From: Campylobacter sp.
Lineage (GTDB): Bacteria; Campylobacterota; Campylobacteria; Campylobacterales; Campylobacteraceae
Length of the DNA stretch: 5,473 nt
Assembly (NCBI GenBank): GCA_021203945.1
Contig: JAJQAF010000075.1
Span: forward strand, 1 to 5,473
Reading direction: 5' to 3'
Shown: positions 1-5,473 of the stretch, one piece after another
Numbering within the stretch: the stretch's first letter is position 1
Layout: every line of letters begins with the position of its first letter
Made by a program: the position numbers and the translations under genes
Notes under the pieces: generated by a model
What the model was told of the DNA's origin: nothing
The model's input: only the letters and a program-made list of their open reading frames with translations
Database searches by the model: none

Positions 1-443
1 CTTATATTTCAACCTTAAAATTTAGCGAGATAAAAAATTACGATATTTTGTTGATACCGGGCGGTTTTGGAAGTAGAAAATTTGTAGGCGATAGGCAATT
101 TATTGAAAATTTAAAAAAGCTGGCTCAAAAGAGCGAATTTGTTCTGTGCGTCTGCACCGGCTCGGTTTTGCTTGCAAAAACAGAGCTGCTTAACGGCAAA
201 ATCGCCACTAGCAATAAATCCTCTTGGGATTGGGTCGTTTTGCAAAACGAAAAGGTAAATTGGGTAAAAAACGCACGTTGGGTAAGAGACGGCAAGTTTT
301 ACTCCTCTTCGGGCGTGGCTGCCGGTATGGATATGACGCTCGGATTTATCGCCGATATGCACGGCATTTTAGCGGCACGCAAGATCGCAACGTCAATGGA
401 GTATATTTGGAACGAAGATAAAAATTTAGATCCGTTTGCTTAA
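1..443 (+). CDS. DJ-1/PfpI family protein, 3' part (5' end outside window)
   Basis: The frame is open from the left edge (first full codon at position 3) to TAA at 441-443, giving about 146 visible residues, so the true start lies upstream. What is seen: a DILLIPGGFGSR segment, then the nucleophile-elbow motif VCTGS with its cysteine codon at 153-155, followed by LLAKTELLNGKIATSNK and a C-terminal SSSGVAAGMDMTLGFIA block. These are hallmarks of the DJ-1/PfpI glutaminase-like superfamily, of the subgroup that includes isonitrile hydratase-like and AraC-associated members. In that family the cysteine acts in hydrolysis, glyoxalase-like chemistry or oxidative-stress sensing in the cytoplasm. The substrate cannot be told from sequence. 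The usual ATTH segment reads ATSNK here, a variant I believe also occurs in the family. The C-terminus is complete. The next gene is on the same strand 68 bases away and has its own promoter, so co-transcription is not required. Confidence 0.85.
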   Translation, partial: YISTLKFSEIKNYDILLIPGGFGSRKFVGDRQFIENLKKLAQKSEFVLCVCTGSVLLAKTELLNGKIATSNKSSWDWVVLQNEKVNWVKNARWVRDGKFYSSSGVAAGMDMTLGFIADMHGILAARKIATSMEYIWNEDKNLDPFA

Positions 444-476
444 TAATTTATAAAAATATAATATAAAGCATTTTTT

Positions 477-485
477 TGATAAAAT
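477..485 (+). promoter_or_regulatory. Extended -10 promoter for the HDOD gene
   Basis: TGATAAAAT at 477-485 fits the extended -10 (TGnTAwAAT) used by the main sigma factor in Campylobacter, which needs little or no -35 box. It follows a run of seven T (471-477) and an AT-rich stretch. Transcription would start near 492, about 20 bases before the ATG at 512. A second TATAAT lies at 457-462 and could be an alternative -10. Confidence 0.55.
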
Positions 486-511
486 CCGCCTAAAATCACA
501 AAGGATATGAA

Positions 512-1324
512 ATGATAGATGAATTTAAAAATCAAATTAAAAGTCTTCCGCCGCTTCCAAAAAGCTTTCAGAAAATTTTAGAGGTTTTTAACGGCGACGG
601 CGGTATAAACGAGCTTGCAAAGGTCATAGAAAGCGATCCTATGATGGCTGCTGAAATACTAAAAACTGCAAATTCTCCGCTTTACGGCTTCAATCGTCAG
701 ATAAAAACCATACTTCAAGCCGTCGGTCTGTTCGGCAAAAATATGACTAAGGCGCTCGTTGTGAATTCGACCGCAAAGGGGCTTTTGAAGGTCAATGTCG
801 AGCCATACGGCGTAAGTCCCGAGCAATTTGTGAATATTTCAAATTTGCAAGGCGCTATCGCAAAAAATTGGTTTAAAAAAGTAGCCCCCTCAAAGGCCGA
901 TGATATATTTTTGTGTGCGCTGCTTCAAGATACGGGCAAAATTCTGATCGCCGATCAGATTATCAAACGCGATGACGTGAGCTTTTTTAAAAATGACATC
1001 TCTATGTTTGATATAAGCCGAGTTGAGATGAATAATTTCAATACGACTAGCATTTTGATAACTGCCGACGTATTTGAGCATTGGGGATTTGACGCCGATA
1101 TAGTGCAGACTATACGCCACTCAAACGACCCGAAAAACGCGCCTGATGAGTTTAAACAGCAGGCATGGGCATTATTTATAACCCGCGTTTTAGCTAATCA
1201 AAAACAGCAGCTAAGCGAGCTTGGCGTGCAAAGCGGATTAAATTTAGCCGCCGAGTGCGGATTTAGCGAGCAAATTTTAAAAGACGTTATCGATGAGGTT
1301 AGGGGGAATTTAGCCGCGGAGTAA
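512..1324 (+). CDS. HDOD domain-containing protein
   Basis: A 270-residue cytoplasmic protein with no signal peptide or membrane segment. The start is set by AAGGA at 501-505, six bases before ATG. The HDOD domain spans roughly residues 8-205: SLPPLP at 11-16, then IESDPMMAAEILKTANSPLYGF at 39-60, the classic HDOD signature. Where true HD-type phosphohydrolases have HDxGK, this protein reads LLQDTGKIL (138-146), with Gln139 in place of His, and the later DH pair is replaced by TTS (178-180). It therefore probably lacks metal-dependent phosphohydrolase activity and acts as a signalling or scaffold protein. HDOD proteins are often linked to motility, chemotaxis or stress control; from memory, the C. 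jejuni HDOD protein Cj0248 has been tied to motility, but orthology is untested. About 65 C-terminal residues lie outside the core domain. Its 3' end overlaps the tail of the broken convergent gene by 26 bases. Confidence 0.9.
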   Translation: MIDEFKNQIKSLPPLPKSFQKILEVFNGDGGINELAKVIESDPMMAAEILKTANSPLYGFNRQIKTILQAVGLFGKNMTKALVVNSTAKGLLKVNVEPYGVSPEQFVNISNLQGAIAKNWFKKVAPSKADDIFLCALLQDTGKILIADQIIKRDDVSFFKNDISMFDISRVEMNNFNTTSILITADVFEHWGFDADIVQTIRHSNDPKNAPDEFKQQAWALFITRVLANQKQQLSELGVQSGLNLAAECGFSEQILKDVIDEVRGNLAAE

Positions 1325-1732
1325 ATTTAAACTTATCAAATCTAGCGTCCAAAACGGCAAACAGCTCCCGTGTTTGCCTTGCGTCGCCGAGCGGATTGTT
1401 TTCAATATTCAGTTCGTTTTTATAAGGTTTTTCTAGTTTGTGAGTTTTTTATTCGGATATAAGAGCATTGACAGATATAGCGTATCTATTATGCGGACAT
1501 CCCTAAAAATCGGGTTAAAACTCGTTTTGCTAAGATAAAGCCTATCGTGTTCTATGAAGTTATGTCCGCAGATAAATTTAGGATTATACGCTTTAAAATG
1601 CGAAATCACTTCGCCGACCGACGTCGTTACGTCGTAAAAATCGTCTATCACGACGCCCAAGCTTTCAATTTGCTTACTATTTACATTTACCTCTATGTCA
1701 AAAAACGCAATATCAGTCGTCTTTGCTTGCAT
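1299..1732 (-). pseudogene. Broken DEDDh 3'-5' exonuclease gene, probable remnant of an exonuclease-helicase
   Basis: An ATG at 1732 opens a 99-residue frame ending in TAG at 1433-1435. It shows ExoI FFDIEVN (D12, E14), ExoII CGHNFIEHD (H57, D63) and IIDTLYLSMLLYP, a pattern of DEDDh exonuclease domains fused to RecQ-like helicases. Beyond the stop, homology continues in another frame: KPYKNELNIENNPLGDARQT, then RELFAVLDARFDKF, ending at TAA 1299-1301. Adding one A to the A6 tract (T6 at 1445-1450 on the + strand) joins the parts into 144 residues containing the ExoIII-like NPLGDA (Asp about 117). The helicase body expected next is absent: the frame runs into the 3' end of the HDOD gene and stops. 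So it is both frameshifted and 3'-truncated. Start and promoter remain. The exonuclease call is fairly secure; the helicase origin rests on recalled family patterns. A free-standing exonuclease inactivated by one indel is the alternative. Confidence 0.75.
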
Positions 1733-1734
1733 AA

Positions 1735-1956
1735 ACCTACTTTAAATTTTTATTAATTATATCAAATTTAAACGGCTTAAAATTAGAATTTAATCCGTTT
1801 TTGGCTAAAATTTATGAAAATAACGCTACGTTTTTAAATATATCGTTTGAAAAATATTACTTCGCAGGAGCCGCAAGCCGGCGCTATGCTTGGTTTTATC
1901 GCAAAGGCATTGATAAGCGACACGTTTTTAAAACAAAGCTAAAAATAAATTATTAG
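1735..1956 (+). other. Non-genic stretch before polA, with startless open frames
   Basis: No recognisable gene lies between the exonuclease remnant and polA. On the + strand one frame is open for 73 codons (1735-1953, TAG 1954-1956) without any ATG and without a Shine-Dalgarno before its few alternative starts. A second frame (1838-1939, TAA 1940-1942) gives 34 codons with a protein-like stretch, AGAMLGFIAKALISDTFLK, near its end. The second resembles the C-terminal tail of a real protein, and the two together could be a frameshifted fossil, but I recognise no family. The polA promoter must lie here or upstream; no strong -10 box stands out. Confidence 0.3.
1756..1764 (-). promoter_or_regulatory. 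Extended -10 promoter of the broken exonuclease gene
   Basis: Read on the minus strand, 1764 to 1756 is TGATATAAT, a perfect match to the extended -10 consensus TGnTATAAT. It ends 23 bases before the ATG at 1732, giving a leader of about 16-18 bases that contains a weak Shine-Dalgarno-like AAGTAGG. The promoter appears intact although the gene behind it is broken. Confidence 0.5.
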
Positions 1957-1961
1957 GAAAA
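1955..1961 (+). promoter_or_regulatory. Ribosome binding site of polA
   Basis: AGGAAAA at 1955-1961, with the AGGA core seven bases before the ATG at 1966, supports that ATG as the polA start. Confidence 0.7.
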
Positions 1962-1965
1962 TTTA

Positions 1966-4608
1966 ATGAAAACCCTTACCATAATTGACACTTTCGGCTT
2001 TTTCTTTCGGCTTTATTACGCTATGCCGAACCTTAAAAACAAAGACGGCAAACCAAGCGGAATGATAAGCGGTTTTGCGAATTTTATTATGAATTTAAAG
2101 AATGAATTTAACAGCGATTACATCATTTTTGCACTTGAAGGCAAGGGCAAAACGCTTCGCCACGAGATTGCGGGGGATTATAAGGCAAATCGCCAAGAGC
2201 CGCCCGCCACGCTAAAAGAACAGCTTCCCGTATGCATAGAAATGATAGAAAAAATGGGGCTTTGCGCCGTTTCTCGCGAAGGTTATGAGGCTGATGATAT
2301 TATCGCGACCGCCGTAAAGATAGCCAAAGATCGGGGCATTTTCGCGCGTGTCGTAACGCACGATAAAGATTTGTATCAGCTCATAGACGACGGCAAAGTA
2401 AGCATTTATAGCCCGCAAAGCAGGATAGATCACGATAGCGCAAGTTGTGCGGAAAAATACGGCGTCGTGCCCGCTCAAATTCGCGATTTTTTGGCGCTTG
2501 CCGGCGATAGCTCCGATAATATTCCGGGCGTAAAAGGCATAGGCGCAAAGGGTGCAAAAAAGCTGCTTGAGCAGTTTGGAAGCTTGGAAGGGATCTATGA
2601 AAATTTAGCGCTTGTGGCAAACGAACGCATAAGAAATATGTTGATTGAAGGCAAACAAAACGCCTTTTTAAGCAAGCGTCTTACCACGCTTTTTGACGAT
2701 GTGCCGGATATGATAAGCTTTGAAAACGCCGTCTTTCCAAAGGAAAATCCGCTTTTAAAAGTCGCAGATTTGCTTCGCGAATACGATTTGAATAGAATTT
2801 TAAAATCGCTTCAAAACAGCCAAACCGATGCTGAATTTCAGCTTGGATTTAACGCGCGTTTGCTGACGAACGAAAACGAGATAGAGGAGCTTTTGCTAAA
2901 TATAACCGATGAAACCATAGTGGCGTTTGATACCGAAACTACGGGAGTTGATGCAAATAATGCCAAACTCGTTGGCTTTAGCTTTTGTTTTAACGATACG
3001 GACGCTTATTATGTGCCTATCGCTCACAACTATCTTGGCGTAGAGCCGCAAATAAGCCAAAATTTCGCCGTTTGGGCGGTTGGACAAATTTATAAAGGTT
3101 GCGTCGTAGGGCAAAATTTAAAATACGATTTTAAGATCATAAAGCAAAATTTAGGGCTTAATCCGCCGAAAAATTTTAAAGATACGATGATCTTAGCGTG
3201 GCTTAGCGAGCCGTCGATGGCGGTAGGAATGGACGCGCTTGCAAAAAGGCTTTATGATTACGATACGATTAAATTTGAAGACGTCGTAAAAAAAGGCGAA
3301 ACCTTTGCCGGCGTAAATTTACAAAATGCCGCAAAATACGCCGCCGAAGACGCATGGATAACGCTTAAATTTTATAAAAGTTTTTTAAATTTACTTGAGC
3401 CCGAACTCATAAAACTTGCCGATACGCACGAGTTTGCATTTATACTTACGCTTGTTGATATGGAGGGCAACGGCATAAAGCTAAATACGCGCAAAATGCA
3501 AAATTTACTAGCCAAAAACGATGAGAATATCAAAAGGCTTACGGCTGAAATTTATGAGCTTAGCGGCGAAAGCTTTAATATAAATTCCATAAAACAGCTC
3601 GGCGAAGTGCTTTTTGAGCATTTAAAGCTACCCGTCAAGAAAAAGACAAAAACGGGTTACAGCACCGATGAGGCCGTGCTTAGCGAGTTAGCGGACGCTC
3701 ATGCCGTTATAGAGAAAATTTTAGCTTACAGGGAGCTTTATAAACTGCAAAGCACCTATTGCGAGCCGCTTTTAAGCTTAGCTAGAAAAGACGCTCAAAG
3801 CCGCATTTATACGAGCTTTTTACAAACAGGCACAAGCACGGGCAGACTTTCTAGCAAAAATCCGAATTTGCAAAATATCCCTGCGCGCGGAAGCCTAGCC
3901 TACGAAGTTCGCGAGACCTTTGAGGCAAAAGAGGGATTTAGCCTTGTGGGGCTTGATTATTCGCAAATTGAGCTTAGGCTTTTGGCGCATTTTAGTGGCG
4001 ACGTCGCCTTATTAAACGCGTTTGAAAACGATGAAGACATTCATGCACGCACGGCTATTAGCATATTCGGCGAAAGTAACGCACAAAATAGAGCTGTTGC
4101 GAAGAGTATAAATTTCGGACTGATTTACGGAATGGGCTCAAACAAACTCGCAAATCAAGTAAGCATATCAAAAAGCGAGGCAAAGGAGTATATAGAGCGC
4201 TATTTTAAGGCATTTCCTAGTATCAAAGGCTTTTTAGAGAGCATAAAAACTCAGGCTAAAAACGATGGATTTGTGCGAACCCTGCTTGGCAGAAAGCGGT
4301 TTTTTGATTTTGCAAATGCTACGCCGATGCAAACGGCGATGTATGAGCGAGAAGCTGTAAATACGATATTTCAAGGCTCAGCCGCCGACGTTATAAAAAT
4401 GGCTATGGTAAAAATATGGCACGAAATTTTAGATGAAAACGCAAAAATGTTGTTGCAAATTCACGACGAGCTGATTTTTGAAGTAAAAGACGAATATGCG
4501 GCGGAATTCGGACGCAAGGCGCAAGCCATAATGCAAGAAATTTATAAGCTGAACGTTCCGCTTAAAACTTCGCTAAACATCGCCAAAAACTGGGGAGAGT
4601 TGAAGTAG
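1966..4608 (+). CDS. polA: DNA polymerase I
   Basis: An 880-residue protein, the normal length for Campylobacter Pol I. It fills repair gaps and replaces RNA primers in Okazaki fragments. All three domains look intact. 5' nuclease, about 1-290: D8 in IIDTFG, GYEADD with E108, D110 and D111, THDKD with D133 and D135, and GDSSDNIPG with D181 and D184. 3'-5' proofreading exonuclease, about 310-480: FDTET with D322 and E324, GQNLKYD with D388, and YAAED with Y458 and D462, so proofreading should be active, unlike in Taq-type enzymes. Polymerase, about 485-880: TGRLSS at 625-630, motif A DYSQIELR (D664), motif B RAVAKSINFGLIYG (R709, K713, F717, Y721), motif C IHDEL (D834, E835). Phe717 sits where E. 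coli has F762, the residue that discriminates against dideoxynucleotides. It appears monocistronic, with decayed sequence on both sides. Confidence 0.98.
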   Translation: MKTLTIIDTFGFFFRLYYAMPNLKNKDGKPSGMISGFANFIMNLKNEFNSDYIIFALEGKGKTLRHEIAGDYKANRQEPPATLKEQLPVCIEMIEKMGLCAVSREGYEADDIIATAVKIAKDRGIFARVVTHDKDLYQLIDDGKVSIYSPQSRIDHDSASCAEKYGVVPAQIRDFLALAGDSSDNIPGVKGIGAKGAKKLLEQFGSLEGIYENLALVANERIRNMLIEGKQNAFLSKRLTTLFDDVPDMISFENAVFPKENPLLKVADLLREYDLNRILKSLQNSQTDAEFQLGFNARLLTNENEIEELLLNITDETIVAFDTETTGVDANNAKLVGFSFCFNDTDAYYVPIAHNYLGVEPQISQNFAVWAVGQIYKGCVVGQNLKYDFKIIKQNLGLNPPKNFKDTMILAWLSEPSMAVGMDALAKRLYDYDTIKFEDVVKKGETFAGVNLQNAAKYAAEDAWITLKFYKSFLNLLEPELIKLADTHEFAFILTLVDMEGNGIKLNTRKMQNLLAKNDENIKRLTAEIYELSGESFNINSIKQLGEVLFEHLKLPVKKKTKTGYSTDEAVLSELADAHAVIEKILAYRELYKLQSTYCEPLLSLARKDAQSRIYTSFLQTGTSTGRLSSKNPNLQNIPARGSLAYEVRETFEAKEGFSLVGLDYSQIELRLLAHFSGDVALLNAFENDEDIHARTAISIFGESNAQNRAVAKSINFGLIYGMGSNKLANQVSISKSEAKEYIERYFKAFPSIKGFLESIKTQAKNDGFVRTLLGRKRFFDFANATPMQTAMYEREAVNTIFQGSAADVIKMAMVKIWHEILDENAKMLLQIHDELIFEVKDEYAAEFGRKAQAIMQEIYKLNVPLKTSLNIAKNWGELK

Positions 4609-4637
4609 GGTTAAATCGGTAAATATTAAATTTAGCC
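4609..4637 (+). other. Weak hairpin just after polA
   Basis: GGTTAAAT at 4609-4616 can pair with ATTTAGCC at 4630-4637 over eight pairs, including one U-G wobble, with a 13-base loop. It begins directly after the polA stop codon. No T-run follows, so it is not a standard intrinsic terminator; AAATTTAG strings are so common in this DNA that chance is quite possible. Confidence 0.2.
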
Positions 4638-4738
4638 AAGATCTATGAGAATGCTATGATTTAGACGGGTTTAATTTTGCTTTTTGTCTTGTGTGAAAAA
4701 CTAATTTTACACTTACAAAAAACGTCAAGGTTTAAATT

Positions 4739-4876
4739 TTAAAAACCATATGGTAAGAGAACTAAATTTAACCATTTTATGCTATCACAAAATAAAGCGG
4801 AAAGACTAAAGCCGTATGATTTTAAGTAACTTACGAATTTGCTACCTGCAAAAGATTTGCTTCGCTTTGTTCGTAG
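4739..4876 (-). pseudogene. Possible second fragment of a decayed minus-strand gene
   Basis: On the minus strand a frame is open for 45 codons between an in-frame TAA at 4877-4879 and TAA at 4739-4741. It includes KFVSYLKSYGFSLSALFCDS followed by IKWLNLVLLPYGF. It has no ATG. It overlaps the 3' end of the longer startless frame at 4831-5031 but sits in a different frame, as expected if an indel had split one gene. It is short, so chance openness cannot be excluded. I recognise no family. Confidence 0.2.
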
Positions 4877-5031
4877 TTAAACTCTATGAGAAATAACAAA
4901 ATCGGTTTATTTTTGTCATTGCAAAAATCCATAGAATTTGAATAATCTGCAAAGTAGAATAAATAATGCTTCTTATCTAAATTAACGCAAATTTCAAATA
5001 ACGCCTTGAATTGATTTAATATCTGTAAATT
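4831..5031 (-). pseudogene. Startless open frame, probable decayed gene fragment of unknown family
   Basis: On the minus strand 66 sense codons run from just after an in-frame TAA (5032-5034) to TAA at 4831-4833. No ATG, GTG or TTG occurs early; the first Met is residue 34, without a convincing ribosome site. The translation is protein-like rather than random: FKALFEICVNLDKKHYLFYF (residues 8-27), then ADYSNSMDFCNDKNKPILLF and LIEFNYEQSEANLLQVANS. It alternates aromatic and hydrophobic residues with charged ones, as in beta-strand-rich domains. I recognise no family and assign no function. The neighbouring fragment at 4739-4876 on the same strand may be its continuation after a frameshift. 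A genuine small protein starting at Met34 (33 residues) is possible but less likely. The rest of the gap between polA and the TtdB-like gene, about 4640-4738 and 5035-5133, shows nothing I can support. Confidence 0.35.
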
Positions 5032-5133
5032 TTACGCTCGTTAGAAATTAATTTAAGGCTAAATTTGCTAATTAGCGGACGTGATCGGTTATATTGTTCG
5101 CATTTCGTGCTTGTTTAAATTTAGCCCAAAAAT

Positions 5134-5473
5134 TTACTTTATAAACCCGACTTCCTTTATGATTTCGGCTACGGCGGCGTCTTTTTTGCGGTTAAATTCT
5201 ATCTTGTTTTGCTCAAAAAGATTATTTCCGTGCGCATCGATAGATACGATGAGCGGTCCGAATTCCTTCACGCGGCAGTTCCAAAGGGTCTCAGGCATCC
5301 CTAAATCTTTCCAGTTTGCGCTTTCTATGGCTTCAACCTGCGTAGCGGCGATGACGGCGCAACCCGCCGGAAATACGCAATGAAGTGCGCCGTGCTCTTT
5401 GCAGCCCTGCATAGTGCCCTCTCCCATTCCGACATTGAACACGATGAGCCGCACGCCAGTTTTAGCGACTGTA
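5134..5473 (-). CDS. ttdB: Fe-S hydro-lyase beta subunit, L(+)-tartrate dehydratase / class I fumarase type, C-terminal part
   Basis: The frame is open from the right window edge to TAA at 5134-5136, with 112 visible residues; the true start lies outside, and a GTG at 5454 is only an internal valine. From memory, E. coli TtdB (about 201 residues) lines up closely: [20 protein letters not shown] against [40 protein letters not shown] against [20 protein letters not shown], then SIDAHGNNL. About 90 N-terminal residues should be missing. TtdB pairs with the [4Fe-4S]-bearing alpha subunit TtdA to dehydrate L-tartrate to oxaloacetate; related two-subunit enzymes interconvert malate and fumarate. 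Which substrate applies cannot be told from the C-terminal half. The alpha gene would be expected upstream on the minus strand, to the right of this window. No clear terminator follows the stop. Symbol given by similarity; a fumarase beta subunit is the main alternative. Confidence 0.85.
   Translation of the reverse strand, partial: [112 protein letters not shown]

Noticed and set aside
48..443. Treating the TTG at 48 as the start of the DJ-1 family gene.
   Set aside because: The frame is open to the window edge and residues before it (YDI leading into LLIPGGFG) belong to the conserved strand of the fold, so the gene is simply cut by the window.
1547..1756. A 69-codon + strand frame opposite the exonuclease remnant.
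   Set aside because: It is the shadow of the minus-strand exonuclease coding sequence, where family motifs are clear, and its translation resembles no protein I know.
2212..3114. Several minus-strand frames of 72-88 codons within polA.
   Set aside because: The + strand is intact polA throughout with all catalytic motifs; these frames lack ribosome sites and recognisable motifs.
4640..4740. A possible intrinsic terminator after polA around the T-rich segment 4670-4690.
   Set aside because: T-rich stretches are present but no stable GC-containing stem lies directly before them.
4609..5133. A tRNA, small RNA or CRISPR array in the largest gap.
   Set aside because: I see no cloverleaf, no GTTC-type T-loop and no regularly spaced direct repeats; repeated AAATTTA strings are general to this DNA.
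5081..5383. A 100-codon + strand frame over the TtdB-like gene.
   Set aside because: The minus strand here matches TtdB nearly continuously, so the + frame is an antisense shadow.
1..5473. A new multi-gene defence or metabolic system in this window.
   Set aside because: The intact genes are unrelated housekeeping or common families on alternating strands with separate promoters, and the unusual parts are degraded single genes.

Overview
The window looks like chromosomal DNA of a Campylobacter or close relative (Campylobacterota). The evidence is a moderately AT-rich base composition, very frequent AAATTTAG/TTTAAA strings, extended -10 promoters of the TGnTAwAAT type, and proteins whose sequences read as epsilonproteobacterial, most clearly DNA polymerase I with its IDTFGFFFRLYYAM start. 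The genus is an inference from style and protein recall, not from a search.

Layout from left to right: the 3' end of a DJ-1/PfpI-family gene (+, cut by the window edge, stop at 443); an HDOD-domain protein gene (+, 512-1324) behind a good extended -10 promoter; a broken gene on the minus strand (1299-1732) that keeps the start, promoter and exonuclease motifs of a DEDDh 3'-5' exonuclease, probably the N-terminal part of an exonuclease-helicase, but is frameshifted at a homopolymer and truncated; a short non-genic stretch; a full-length polA (+, 1966-4608); a gap of about 525 bases holding minus-strand open frames without starts that look like a decayed gene; and the 3' part of a TtdB-like Fe-S hydro-lyase beta subunit (-, stop at 5134, running off the right edge).

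The genes do not form an obvious operon or pathway. They are single genes separated by gaps, with strand switches on both sides of polA. The functional content is housekeeping: DNA repair and Okazaki fragment maturation by Pol I, a probable regulatory HDOD protein, a DJ-1 superfamily enzyme or stress protein, and a dicarboxylate dehydratase subunit. The unusual part is in the spaces between: both flanks of polA contain degraded coding sequence, so gene loss is the main story. I found no convincing new multi-gene system, RNA gene, CRISPR array or insertion sequence.
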